DNA of 64,000 nt. Origin: Guptibacillus hwajinpoensis (GTDB lineage: Bacteria; Bacillota; Bacilli; Bacillales; Guptibacillaceae). The position numbers and the translations under genes are program-made. Location: NCBI RefSeq assembly GCF_001039475.1, contig NZ_LELK01000015.1, forward strand, positions 1 to 64,000, read 5' to 3'. Shown here one piece after another: positions 33,175 to 41,953 of this stretch (positions within the stretch are counted from its first letter, which is position 1; each line of letters begins with the position of its first letter). Under the pieces are notes generated by a model that saw only the letters and a list, made by a program, of their open reading frames with translations, made no database searches and was not told the origin of the DNA.

Positions 33175-34638
33175 ATGAGTATTGAGACGCCTACGCTAGT
33201 CACGTTTATTGTTTATCTTGTTGGTATGCTTGCAATCGGATTAGTTGCATACAAAATGACAAGTAACTTGTCCGATTACGTTCTTGGAGGAAGAAGATTA
33301 GGTGGATCTGTTGCGGCATTAAGTGCTGGTGCATCAGATATGAGTAGTTGGCTCTTACTAGGACTGCCTGGTGCAATGTATGCTGGCGGTATGAGTCAAA
33401 TTTGGATTGGGATTGGGCTCGCAATCGGAGCTTACTTGAACTGGCAGTTTGTCGCTTCGCGTCTTCGCCGTTATACAGAAGTGGCGAATGACTCAATTAC
33501 GGTACCGGATTACCTCGAAAACCGTTTCCGTGATAGCTCGAAAGCACTTCGTGTTATCTCAGCGATTGTCATTCTTGTATTCTTCACGTTCTATACGTCT
33601 TCAGGTCTTGTTGGGGGCGCAATCCTTTTTGAAAGCTCGTTCGGAATGAGCTATGAAACGGCATTATGGATCGGTGCAATTGTAATTATTTCTTACACGT
33701 TCCTAGGTGGTTTCTTAGCAGTAAGCTGGACAGATTTCTTCCAAGGAATACTAATGTTCCTTGCTCTTGTTGTCGTACCACTTGTTGCTTTAAATGAAAT
33801 GGGTGGCTGGAACGAAACAGTTAACCAAGTTGGTGCAACAGATACTACTTATCTTGATATCTTTACAGGTATGAGCTTTATGGGTATTCTTTCCCTACTT
33901 GGTTGGGGACTAGGTTACTTTGGACAGCCTCATATCATCACACGATTTATGGCTGTTAAGTCTTCAAAAGAGATTCCTAAAGCTCGTCTTGTTGGTATGT
34001 CTTGGATGGTTCTTTCCCTGTTTGGTGCTATCTTTACTGGCTTTATCGGTATTGCTTACTTCAATGCAGGACTTGAGAACTCAGAAACAGTCTTTATCGA
34101 ATTTACACAAGTACTCTTTAACCCATGGGTATCCGGCTTCTTGCTTGCTGCGATCCTATCTGCAATTATGAGTACAATTGATTCTCAGCTACTTGTATCA
34201 TCAAGTGCTGTAGCGGAAGATTTCTATAAAGCGATCCTTCGCAAGAATGCTAGCCAGACTGAACTTGTATGGGTTGGCCGTATCGCAGTACTAGGAATTG
34301 CATTACTTGCGATCCTACTTGCTTATAACCCTGATAGCAGTGTTCTTAACCTGGTAAGTTATGCCTGGGCAGGATTTGGTGCCGCGTTTGGACCAGTTAT
34401 TATACTGAGTCTATTCTGGAAACGAATGACTCGTAATGGCGCAATTGGTGGTATTATCACAGGTGCAGCAGTCGTTATTTTCTGGGCTCAAATGTCCGGT
34501 GGACTATTTGATCTTTATGAACTCATCCCAGGCTTTATCCTAGCTTGGATTGCTGTAATGGCATTCAGCTTTGTGGGTAATGCGCCAGGTGAAGAGATTG
34601 AAGCAGAATTTGAAGAAGCAAAAGTTTCTAAATTCTAA
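33175..34638 (+). CDS. putP: Sodium/proline symporter (PutP/OpuE family)
   Basis: This is a 487-residue sodium:solute symporter with about 13 membrane spans. YVLGGRRLGGSVAALSAGASDMSSWLLLGLPGA carries the conserved sodium and proline-binding residues of PutP, and the GLGYFGQPHIITRFMA segment is a family signature. The locus position (after ligA-camS, before gatCAB) is that of B. subtilis opuE, which takes up proline as osmoprotectant, so an OpuE role is likely; catabolic uptake cannot be excluded. Confidence 0.9.
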   Translation: MSIETPTLVTFIVYLVGMLAIGLVAYKMTSNLSDYVLGGRRLGGSVAALSAGASDMSSWLLLGLPGAMYAGGMSQIWIGIGLAIGAYLNWQFVASRLRRYTEVANDSITVPDYLENRFRDSSKALRVISAIVILVFFTFYTSSGLVGGAILFESSFGMSYETALWIGAIVIISYTFLGGFLAVSWTDFFQGILMFLALVVVPLVALNEMGGWNETVNQVGATDTTYLDIFTGMSFMGILSLLGWGLGYFGQPHIITRFMAVKSSKEIPKARLVGMSWMVLSLFGAIFTGFIGIAYFNAGLENSETVFIEFTQVLFNPWVSGFLLAAILSAIMSTIDSQLLVSSSAVAEDFYKAILRKNASQTELVWVGRIAVLGIALLAILLAYNPDSSVLNLVSYAWAGFGAAFGPVIILSLFWKRMTRNGAIGGIITGAAVVIFWAQMSGGLFDLYELIPGFILAWIAVMAFSFVGNAPGEEIEAEFEEAKVSKF

Positions 34639-34649
34639 GTTGATAAGTT

Positions 34650-34682
34650 AAAGGCTCACCCATCAATGGGTGAGCCTTTTTT
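34650..34682 (+). terminator. Terminator after the proline symporter
   Basis: AAGGCTCACCCAT and ATGGGTGAGCCTT form a perfect stem around a short loop and end in six T residues. Confidence 0.9.
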
Positions 34683-34710
34683 CTGATAGATCTTATTAAA
34701 GGGTTTATAT

Positions 34711-34868
34711 AAGGCTCTTTTCTAAAAGATTGTTACTTTTGAAATAATTTAATATATTAAAGCCTCACTTAGCTAATTGGAGCTTCAGGTGCCCGCCCCG
34801 CGGAAAGCGAGCACCTGAAGCGGAATTTAACCCACTCTTATAGCAACAATGTCTACGAAAAGAGGCTT
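34711..34868 (+). repeat. TTGGAGC repeat, long-form copy 2 with inverted ends
   Basis: The element begins AAGGCTCTTTTC and ends GAAAAGAGGCTT, so its ends are inverted repeats. It shares CACTTAGCTAATTGGAGC and GAATTTAACCCACT with the copies at 8151 and 45609. Only this copy has an internal G/C-rich hairpin, with arms TTCAGGTGC and GCACCTGAA around a CCGCGG-containing loop. From memory, related elements are common between genes in Bacillaceae. Confidence 0.8.
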
Positions 34869-34928
34869 ACATAAAAAAGCAACACTTATCGTAACAATGT
34901 CGACGGGTACAGAAATATCGGAAAGAAG

Positions 34929-34974
34929 TTAAACAAACGTTTGATTAATCATGCTTAAATAAACGTTTGTTTAA
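34929..34974. promoter_or_regulatory. Pair of TetR-like palindromic operators
   Basis: Two near-perfect 20-bp palindromes of form TTAAAYAAACGTTTGWTTAA lie side by side, at 34929-34948 and 34955-34974, with dyad centres 26 bases apart. Each has one mismatch between arms. They sit 23-68 bases upstream of the -35 of gatC. The shape is typical of TetR/AcrR regulators, but no such regulator gene lies nearby, so the binding protein is unknown. Confidence 0.55.
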
Positions 34975-34996
34975 AAATGGAACAGACGGCGTTCTG

Positions 34997-35026
34997 TTGC
35001 TTAATGAAGTCTCTTTTTGGTATCAT
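34997..35026 (+). promoter_or_regulatory. Candidate promoter of gatCAB
   Basis: TTGCTT at 34997-35002 and TATCAT at 35021-35026 are separated by 18 bases, 43 bases before the gatC start. Moderate match only. Confidence 0.45.
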
Positions 35027-35068
35027 CTATATATTGCAGGTTGTTCGAATTTTGTGGAGGTGAAAGAG

Positions 35069-35359
35069 ATGTCCAGAATTACCAAAGAACAGGTAAAGCA
35101 CGTAGCGAACCTGGCAAGACTAGAAATGGATGAGGCAGAAGTGGAGAAATTCACTACTCAGCTTGATGACATTATTTCAATGGCAGAACAGTTGAATGAA
35201 TTAGATACAGAGAACGTTGAACCAACAACCCACGTTCTTGATTTGAAGAATGTTCTTCGTAAAGATAAAGCACAACCATGGCTTTCTCGTGAAGAAGCGT
35301 TGAAGAATGCACCAGATCATGCAAACGGTCAGGTTAAAGTTCCATCAATTTTTGAGTAA
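35069..35359 (+). CDS. gatC: Asp-tRNA(Asn)/Glu-tRNA(Gln) amidotransferase subunit C
   Basis: GatC is the small subunit that wraps around and stabilises GatA-GatB. The 96 residues show the family pattern [30 protein letters not shown] and the proline-rich end [20 protein letters not shown] 35069 has GGAGGTG upstream. An in-frame extension back to 34967 crosses the promoter region and was not used. Confidence 0.95.
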   Translation: MSRITKEQVKHVANLARLEMDEAEVEKFTTQLDDIISMAEQLNELDTENVEPTTHVLDLKNVLRKDKAQPWLSREEALKNAPDHANGQVKVPSIFE

Positions 35360-35373
35360 AGGAGGCAACGTCC

Positions 35374-36822
35374 TTGTTTGATAAAAGTATTAGTGAGCTT
35401 CACAGCTTGCTTCATAAAAAAGAATTATCCGTCAGTGAACTTGTTCAGTCGTCATTCGATCGCATCAATACAGTTGATGACAAGGTAAAAGCGTTCATGA
35501 CGTTAAATGAAGAAGGAGCTATGCAAGCTGCAAAAGCACTTGATGGAAAGCTCGGAACAGAAGAAGCGAGAGGCCTTCTCTTTGGTCTTCCTGTCGGTGT
35601 GAAGGATAACATCGTAACGAAAGGTCTTCGCACAACCGCTTCAAGTCAGCTTCTAGGGAATTTTGAACCATTACATAATGCAACAGTGGTCGAGCGCTTA
35701 AATGCAGCGGAAACAATCACAGTTGGTAAATTAAATATGGATGAGTTCGCAATGGGTTCTTCAAATGAAAACTCAGGTTTCTACAGCACACGCAATCCAT
35801 GGAATACTGATTATGTTCCCGGTGGTTCGAGCGGTGGATCTGCAGCATCTGTTGCTGCTGGAGAAGTATTCTTCTCATTAGGCTCTGATACAGGTGGTTC
35901 AATCCGTCAACCGGCAGCATTTTGTGGCGTTGTTGGATTAAAGCCAACGTACGGACTTGTTTCTCGTTTTGGGCTAATTGCTTTCGCATCATCCCTTGAT
36001 CAGATTGGCCCAATTACGAACACAGTAGAAGATAACGCTTATCTTCTTCAGTCAATTGCTGGTTATGACAAGATGGATTCAACGTCTGCGAATGTTGATC
36101 TACCAGATTACCTTTCAAGCTTGACTGGTGATGTGAAAGGTCTACGTATTGCTGTACCGAAAGAGTATCTTGCTGAAGGTGTTGACGAGGATGTGAAGAA
36201 CAACGTCCTTCAGGCACTTAAGAAGCTTGAAGAGCTTGGCGCATCTTGGGAAGAAGTATCTCTTCCTCACTCGAAATATGCTGTAGCTACGTACTATCTT
36301 CTTTCTTCTTCTGAAGCATCTGCTAACCTTGCTCGCTTTGATGGCGTGCGTTACGGCGTACGTGCGGAAGCAGAGAACCTTCTTGATCTTTATAAGAAAA
36401 CAAGAAGCGAAGGCTTTGGTGACGAAGTAAAGCGACGTATCATGCTAGGAACATTTGCGCTTAGCTCAGGTTACTACGATGCTTATTATAAGAAAGCACA
36501 AAAAGTTCGTACGCTTATTAAGAATGATTTTGAGAAAGTGTTCGAAGACTACGATGTTATTATTGGACCAACAACACCAACACCAGCATTTAAAGTAGGC
36601 GAGAAGATTGACAACCCGCTTACGATGTATGCGAACGATATCCTAACAATTCCTGTTAACCTTGCAGGCGTGCCTGCCATTTCGGTTCCATGTGGATTAT
36701 CGAATGGCCTACCTGTCGGACTACAAATAATCGGAAAGCACTTTGATGAGAGAACTGTTTACCGTGTTGCTCATGCGTTTGAGCAAGCTACGGATCATCA
36801 TAAGGCTAAGCCAGAGCTGTAA
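35374..36822 (+). CDS. gatA: Asp-tRNA(Asn)/Glu-tRNA(Gln) amidotransferase subunit A
   Basis: GatA is the amidase that releases ammonia from glutamine for transamidation of mischarged tRNA. The Ser-cisSer-Lys triad is visible: Lys77 (GVKDN), Ser152 in [10 protein letters not shown] and Ser176 in [12 protein letters not shown]. At 482 residues it has normal length. Translation begins at TTG 35374 after AAAGGAGG. The gene lies between gatC and gatB in one operon. Confidence 0.97.
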   Translation: MFDKSISELHSLLHKKELSVSELVQSSFDRINTVDDKVKAFMTLNEEGAMQAAKALDGKLGTEEARGLLFGLPVGVKDNIVTKGLRTTASSQLLGNFEPLHNATVVERLNAAETITVGKLNMDEFAMGSSNENSGFYSTRNPWNTDYVPGGSSGGSAASVAAGEVFFSLGSDTGGSIRQPAAFCGVVGLKPTYGLVSRFGLIAFASSLDQIGPITNTVEDNAYLLQSIAGYDKMDSTSANVDLPDYLSSLTGDVKGLRIAVPKEYLAEGVDEDVKNNVLQALKKLEELGASWEEVSLPHSKYAVATYYLLSSSEASANLARFDGVRYGVRAEAENLLDLYKKTRSEGFGDEVKRRIMLGTFALSSGYYDAYYKKAQKVRTLIKNDFEKVFEDYDVIIGPTTPTPAFKVGEKIDNPLTMYANDILTIPVNLAGVPAISVPCGLSNGLPVGLQIIGKHFDERTVYRVAHAFEQATDHHKAKPEL

Positions 36823-36838
36823 GGGGTGACTACTGAAA

Positions 36839-38272
36839 ATGAATTTTGAAACTATTATCGGTCTGGAAGTTCACTCAGAACTAAAGACAAACACGAAGAT
36901 TTTCTGTAATTGTTCAACGAATTTCGGTGCACCACCTAACACGAACGTGTGCCCGATTTGTCTCGGTCACCCTGGGGTGCTACCAGTGATGAACGAACAA
37001 GCTGTTGATTATGCGATGCGCGCTGCAATGGCGTTGAACTGTGAAATTGCTGAAGATACGAAATTTGACCGTAAGAACTATTTCTATCCGGATAACCCGA
37101 AAGCTTATCAGATTTCTCAGTATGATAAGCCGATCGGTGAGAATGGCTGGATTGATATTGAAGTAGACGGCAAAACAAAGCGTATTGGTATTACGCGTCT
37201 TCACCTTGAAGAAGATGCTGGTAAGCTCACGCACGTTGATGGAGAGAACCACTCTCTTGTCGACTTCAACCGTCAGGGAACACCTCTTGTTGAGATCGTA
37301 TCTGAGCCGGATATCCGTACACCTGAAGAGGCATATGCTTACCTTGAGAAGCTAAAAGCGATTCTTCAATATACCGAAGTTTCTGATTGCAAAATGGAAG
37401 AAGGATCACTTCGCTGTGATGCGAACCTTTCTCTTCGTCCATATGGTCAAGAAGAGTTTGGTACCAAAACAGAGCTGAAGAACTTGAACTCATTTGCAAA
37501 TGTCCAAAAAGGTCTTCAATTCGAAGAAGTACGTCAGGAAAAAGAGCTTCTTGCTGGAAACGTAATTGGTCAGGAAACACGTCGTTACGACGAAGCTGGT
37601 AAGAAAACGATTCTGATGCGTGTGAAAGAAGGATCTGACGACTACCGTTACTTCCCTGAACCGGATCTCGTTCGTCTTGCAATCAATAGTGAGTGGATGG
37701 ATCGCGTCCGCGCTGATATTCCTGAACTTCCAGATGCTCGTCGTGAGCGTTATGTGAAGGAATACGATCTTCCTGAATATGATGCGATGGTTCTTACTCA
37801 ATCCAAGAAAATGTCTGATTTCTTCGAAGTAGCGCTTGGTCAAGGTGCTGATCCGAAGCAGGCATCGAACTGGTTAATGGGTGAAGTATCGGCCTACTTG
37901 AATGCGAACTACAAAGAAATTGATGAAGTGGCCCTAACACCAGAAGGACTAGGGAAACTCATCTCTCTTATTGAAAAGGGAACAATTTCTTCTAAAATCG
38001 CGAAGAAAGTATTCAAAGATCTTATCGAAAAAGGCGGCGATCCTGAACAGATCGTGAAAGACAAAGGTCTTGTTCAAATTTCTGACGAAGGTGAGCTTCG
38101 TTCAATCGTTTCAGGAATTCTGGACGAGAACGAACAGTCCATCGAAGACTACAAGAACGGGAAAGACCGAGCTCTCGGCTTCCTAGTAGGTCAGGTAATG
38201 AAAGCAACTAAAGGTAAAGCGAATCCACCAATGGTTAACAAGCTAATTGTAGAAGAAATGGATAAGCGATAA
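36839..38272 (+). CDS. gatB: Asp-tRNA(Asn)/Glu-tRNA(Gln) amidotransferase subunit B
   Basis: GatB is the kinase and tRNA-binding subunit. The N-terminal [16 protein letters not shown], the zinc-binding CNCS and [12 protein letters not shown] cysteines, LHLEEDAGK, and [17 protein letters not shown] are family signatures. The C-terminal YqeY-like tail binds tRNA. At 477 residues it has normal length. It is last in gatCAB and is followed by a terminator. Confidence 0.97.
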   Translation: MNFETIIGLEVHSELKTNTKIFCNCSTNFGAPPNTNVCPICLGHPGVLPVMNEQAVDYAMRAAMALNCEIAEDTKFDRKNYFYPDNPKAYQISQYDKPIGENGWIDIEVDGKTKRIGITRLHLEEDAGKLTHVDGENHSLVDFNRQGTPLVEIVSEPDIRTPEEAYAYLEKLKAILQYTEVSDCKMEEGSLRCDANLSLRPYGQEEFGTKTELKNLNSFANVQKGLQFEEVRQEKELLAGNVIGQETRRYDEAGKKTILMRVKEGSDDYRYFPEPDLVRLAINSEWMDRVRADIPELPDARRERYVKEYDLPEYDAMVLTQSKKMSDFFEVALGQGADPKQASNWLMGEVSAYLNANYKEIDEVALTPEGLGKLISLIEKGTISSKIAKKVFKDLIEKGGDPEQIVKDKGLVQISDEGELRSIVSGILDENEQSIEDYKNGKDRALGFLVGQVMKATKGKANPPMVNKLIVEEMDKR

Positions 38273-38277
38273 GAAGT

Positions 38278-38304
38278 GACCCCTCCTAGATGGAGGGGTT
38301 TTTC
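38278..38304 (+). terminator. Terminator of gatCAB
   Basis: ACCCCTCC and GGAGGGGT form a stem with a short TAGAT-type loop and end in TTTTT. Confidence 0.85.
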
Positions 38305-38555
38305 TGTATGTTGGTAGTGGAGCTTTGTTCACAATTCCATAAATATCATGTAACGTTTTCTTTTTCATTTTGCTTTTTTTTAGGGAAAAGCCTATAATCA
38401 TAACAGAAGGTCACGCGGTGGAAAACGGTCACGAGAATGTGGGCGTTTTTTGTTTGTGACTATCATATAATTTACTAATGATGATGTCTTTACAACCAAT
38501 TAATAACAGATGATAAGAAGCATAGAATCGGATAGAGAAGATAGGATGATGAAGG

Positions 38556-39500
38556 ATGAAACGTGCAAGACTGATCTATAATCCAACGTCCGGAAGAGAA
38601 CAGGTAAAGAGGTCACTGCCTTATATTCTTGAACGTCTTGAGGTAAATGGATACGAAACGTCAGCTCATGCGACTACGTGTGAAGGGGATGCAACAGAGG
38701 CGGCTCGTATTGCCGTTGAGCGAAAGTTTGATCTCGTTATTGCTGCTGGGGGAGACGGAACCATTTATGAAGTGATTAACGGAATTGCTGAGCAGCCGTA
38801 TCGCCCCAAAATGGGAATTATTCCAGTTGGAACAACGAATGATTTCGCGCGTGCGATTGGTGTTCCACGCACTGTTGAAGGTGCAATGGATGTCCTGTGC
38901 AATGGCCTTGAAATGCCAATTGATATTGGTCGGGTAAATGAACATTACTTTATCAATATTGCAGGTGGCGGACGGTTGACTGAATTAACGTATGAAGTAC
39001 CAAGCAAGCTTAAAACAATGCTTGGCCAACTTGCTTACTATATGAAAGGAATCGAGATGCTGCCATCCATTCGGCCTACTAAGACACGAATTGAATATGA
39101 TGGAAAACTTTTTGAAGATGAGATCATGCTTTTCCTCGTCTCAAACTCGAACTCAATCGGTGGATTTGAGAAGCTAGCACCACATGCTTCATTGAATGAT
39201 GGACTATTCGATCTTATGATATTGAAAAAAACCAATATCGCTGAATTCATTCGCATTGCAAGCAGTGCTCTACGCGGTGATCATATTAAGGATCCGAACG
39301 TTATTTACAAGAAAGCAAGTCACATTCGAGTAGAATCAGTTGATAAAATGCAACTTAACCTTGACGGTGAGTACGGTGGTCCACTTCCTGCGGAGTTTAC
39401 GAACTTATATCGCCATATTACGATGATCGTTCCAAAAGAAACGAGCGAGAAACATACAAACGAAGAAGAAGCAGCGCAGCGTGCTGCTTCTGGTGAGTAG
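38556..39500 (+). CDS. dagK: Diacylglycerol/lipid kinase (DgkB-like)
   Basis: DgkB phosphorylates diacylglycerol so that it re-enters phospholipid synthesis after lipoteichoic acid assembly. YNPTSGRE (9-16), the nucleotide loop AAGGDGTIYEV (63-73), GTTNDFARA and LNLDGE near the end match the DAGK catalytic domain. At 314 residues it is slightly longer than the B. subtilis enzyme, with an acidic tail (HTNEEEAAQRA). It lies between gatB and rlmCD as yerQ does in B. subtilis, with the yerO-swrC genes missing. Confidence 0.92.
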   Translation: MKRARLIYNPTSGREQVKRSLPYILERLEVNGYETSAHATTCEGDATEAARIAVERKFDLVIAAGGDGTIYEVINGIAEQPYRPKMGIIPVGTTNDFARAIGVPRTVEGAMDVLCNGLEMPIDIGRVNEHYFINIAGGGRLTELTYEVPSKLKTMLGQLAYYMKGIEMLPSIRPTKTRIEYDGKLFEDEIMLFLVSNSNSIGGFEKLAPHASLNDGLFDLMILKKTNIAEFIRIASSALRGDHIKDPNVIYKKASHIRVESVDKMQLNLDGEYGGPLPAEFTNLYRHITMIVPKETSEKHTNEEEAAQRAASGE

Positions 39501-39513
39501 TAACGTTGAGAGA

Positions 39514-39543
39514 AGCCGGAGATTTTTTGATCTCTGGCTTTTT
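39514..39543 (+). terminator. Terminator of dagK
   Basis: AGCCGGAGAT and ATCTCTGGCT pair with one G-U pair and end in a T run. The 3' arm CTCTGGCTTTTT is identical to that of the 5S terminators, although the rest differs. Confidence 0.82.
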
Positions 39544-39560
39544 CTATTGCTGATCGCTTT

Positions 39561-39650
39561 TGGCTAATATAATGAAAATTTAGCTAATAAATCTTTGATT
39601 TGGACAATATATCGAGAATTTAGCCAATATAGTAGAAATTTGGACAATAA
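39561..39650. repeat. 20-bp-period repeat array, five units with varying core
   Basis: Cores begin at 39561 (TGGCTAATAT), 39581 (TAGCTAATAA), 39601 (TGGACAATAT), 39621 (TAGCCAATAT) and 39641 (TGGACAATAA), so every spacing is exactly 20. The linkers are A/T-rich and end mostly in ATT. The frame T-NNNNN-ATA is the same as in the TCGCGGATA arrays at 437 and 24833; only the 5-nt core changes. It starts 18 bases after the dagK terminator. Confidence 0.8.
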
Positions 39651-39779
39651 AATGACTTTCACCTCACCAAGGCGTTAAAAGTCTCCCGATTTTGAAGTGA
39701 TGTTGTTATATTTCGCGATCGAATCACACTGTGGTACAATTTTTGTACATGAAATCGAACGGAAAAGGACGGAAATCAA

Positions 39780-41153
39780 ATGAGTATTCAAGATATACCT
39801 GTAAAAAAGAACGATGTTGTGGAAGTGGAGTTTGTTGATATCTCACATGACGGCGCTGGTGTCGCTAAAGTAGACGGCTACACCTTGTTCGTGCCCTATG
39901 GTATACCAGGCGAAACAGCTGATGTAAAAGTAATTAAAACGAAAAAAGGATTTGGTTTCGGCAAACTCGTTGATGTCAAAGTTGAGAGTGAAGATCGCAA
40001 TACGCCTCCGTGTCCGATCTTCTATCAGTGTGGAGGCTGCCAAACACAGCACATTACGTACGATAGCCAACTGAGGTTCAAGCACAAGCAGGTTCAAGAC
40101 GTGATGGAGCGCATCGCGAAGATAGATGTACCTGTTCACCCTGTCCTAGGTATGGAAGACCCATGGCGCTACCGTAACAAAGCACAGGTTCCTGTTGGAG
40201 AAGAGAATGGCAAGATTGTTGCCGGCTTCTACCAGCAGCGCAGTCACCAGATTATCGACATGGACCAGTGTCTCATTCAGGAGCAGGAGAACGACGAAGT
40301 TCTTCGCGTCGTAAAAGAGATCGCTGAAAAATACGGCATCCGCGCATACGACGAACGCTCTCATCGTGGAACGCTAAGACACGTTGTTGCGAAATACGGT
40401 AAGCAAACAGACGACATCATGGTCGTTATTGTCACAAAGAACAAAGACTTACCGAATCGAAAACATATCATAAATGACATCACAGAGAAACTTCCGAAAG
40501 TGAAATCAATCGTCCAGAATGTAAATCCCAAACGCACTAACGTGATCTTCGGTGACGAAACACGTGTCCTATGGGGATCTCCATACATTTACGACACAAT
40601 TGGCGACATTAAATTCGCGATTTCAGCGCGCTCGTTCTATCAAGTAAACCCAGATCAAACAAAGGTGCTTTATGACCAGGCACTCGAATATGCTGGACTC
40701 ACAGGTAATGAAACGGTTATCGACGCGTATTGCGGTATCGGAACGATCTCCCTTTTCCTTGCCCAAAAAGCGAAGCAAGTGTACGGCGTAGAAATTGTAC
40801 CAGAAGCGATTGAAGATGCGAAGCGTAATGCCGAGTTAAACGGCATCACAAACGCGGAGTTTGCTGTTGGTGAAGCAGAGAATGTTATTCCAGCGTGGAA
40901 AGAGCAAGGTATCAAGCCAGACGTCATCGTCGTTGATCCGCCACGTAAAGGCTGTGAAGAATCCCTTCTACAAACGATTATTGATATGAAGCCAGAGAAA
41001 GTTGTCTATGTATCATGTAACCCTGCGACACTTGCACGGGATTTACGGATCTTAGAAGATGGTGGATTTAAAACGAAGGAAGTTCAACCGGTTGATATGT
41101 TCCCACATACGACGCACGTTGAGTGTACAGTGTTACTTAAAAAAAGGACATAG
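39780..41153 (+). CDS. rlmCD: 23S rRNA (uracil-C5)-methyltransferase RlmCD
   Basis: This SAM-dependent enzyme makes m5U at two sites of 23S rRNA in B. subtilis (YefA). A TRAM domain covers about residues 8-66. Fe-S ligands Cys78, Cys84 and Cys87 lie in [11 protein letters not shown] with a fourth in MDQCLI. The SAM region is [12 protein letters not shown], and the catalytic Cys lies in [11 protein letters not shown]. At 457 residues it has normal length. Its stop is 1 base from the stop of the opposing recombinase remnant. Confidence 0.95.
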   Translation: MSIQDIPVKKNDVVEVEFVDISHDGAGVAKVDGYTLFVPYGIPGETADVKVIKTKKGFGFGKLVDVKVESEDRNTPPCPIFYQCGGCQTQHITYDSQLRFKHKQVQDVMERIAKIDVPVHPVLGMEDPWRYRNKAQVPVGEENGKIVAGFYQQRSHQIIDMDQCLIQEQENDEVLRVVKEIAEKYGIRAYDERSHRGTLRHVVAKYGKQTDDIMVVIVTKNKDLPNRKHIINDITEKLPKVKSIVQNVNPKRTNVIFGDETRVLWGSPYIYDTIGDIKFAISARSFYQVNPDQTKVLYDQALEYAGLTGNETVIDAYCGIGTISLFLAQKAKQVYGVEIVPEAIEDAKRNAELNGITNAEFAVGEAENVIPAWKEQGIKPDVIVVDPPRKGCEESLLQTIIDMKPEKVVYVSCNPATLARDLRILEDGGFKTKEVQPVDMFPHTTHVECTVLLKKRT

Positions 41154-41154
41154 T

Positions 41155-41640
41155 TTAAGCAAATGTATTAATTAAAATTCTTGATGGAGAGAGGTTATAG
41201 TGGATTTTAATCTCTTCTTCTATTGATTTTACAAGTCGATGAATAACTTGTTTTGACACTTTGTCATCATCGATATCTAATGCTGCAAGGCGGTCAATAT
41301 CACGCTTTAATTCTTTCAATTGCTTTGCAGTATTATTTTTTATCTCCAAATTAGCTTGAAGCTCACCTTTTTTAGTGGTTAATATCTGTAAGCTATCTGT
41401 GAGACGTTCATTCTGAAGTTTAAACTGTTCAGATGTAATTGCACCTTAAGAGTGTAAGAGTAGTAAAGTGTTGATTTGATTATTCGGCTTTTCAAGTTCT
41501 TTTTCTAGGTTCTTTAGTTCAGTAAACAGTATGTACTGAACTTCATTACCCATTTGTGTGCAAAACCATAAAGACGTTTTATACGAACAGTATTTTTTAA
41601 TCAAGGCACATAAATAGTCTTGTGGTATAATATTGGCACT
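41155..41640 (-). pseudogene. Remnant of a large serine recombinase (C-terminal part)
   Basis: The minus frame reads ...ELKNLEKELEKPNNQINTLLLLHS, then a TAA at 41446-41448, and continues in the same frame with GAITSEQFKLQNERL, QLKELKRDIDRL and VIHRLVKSIEEEIKIHYNLS. The second part is the coiled-coil and IKIHY-type end of large serine recombinases; the catalytic serine domain is gone. It therefore cannot act alone. It abuts rlmCD; in B. subtilis yefB/yefC recombinases sit at the same place after yefA, which marks this as an integration site. Confidence 0.7.
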
Positions 41641-41656
41641 TCTACATATAAAAATA

Positions 41657-41704
41657 TAAAAAGGAAAGTGATTTACTGACAATAAGAATCACTTTCCTTT
41701 TTCT
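41657..41704. terminator. Strong bidirectional hairpin
   Basis: AAAAAGGAAAGTGATT and AATCACTTTCCTTTTT are perfect inverted repeats around a 13-base loop, with A and T runs at the ends, so it can terminate in either direction. A TGGTATAAT element lies just upstream at 41624-41632. Confidence 0.8.
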
Positions 41705-41755
41705 TACGCATATATTAAAATAGACATTAATAAATTATTGTTGGAGGAGAGCAAA

Positions 41756-41953
41756 ATGATAAGCGATTTTTCCGCATTAATTTCATATTCTTCATCCATA
41801 ATATTGGCATTTTGCTTATTATTTCTTTTACAAAAAATAACCATCGGAAAATTATCTCTATTTAATAAAAGGAAAATTAAATTGTTCCACGTTGAAGAAA
41901 TAATATACAGTGTAACATCCGTTTTGATAATAATTAACTTCTTTACTTTTTAG
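41756..41953 (+). CDS. Hypothetical two-span membrane protein
   Basis: The 65-residue product has two hydrophobic segments (SSSIILAFCLLFLLQKI and YSVTSVLIIINFFTF) separated by a basic, amphipathic loop rich in Lys. GGAGGAG lies 9 bases before ATG 41756. The gene is A/T-rich compared with the housekeeping genes and its end overlaps the opposing gene by 11 bases. I do not recognise the family. Its place next to a recombinase remnant suggests it came in with a mobile element. Confidence 0.55.
   Translation: MISDFSALISYSSSIILAFCLLFLLQKITIGKLSLFNKRKIKLFHVEEIIYSVTSVLIIINFFTF

Noticed and set aside
34967-35068. N-terminal extension of gatC
   Set aside because: The extra 34 residues would be encoded by the promoter and operator region; GatC homologues start at the ATG with GGAGGTG upstream.
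37266-37843. Overlapping minus-strand frames inside gatB
   Set aside because: Both are shadows of gatB codon usage; they conflict with each other and with the gatB protein motifs.
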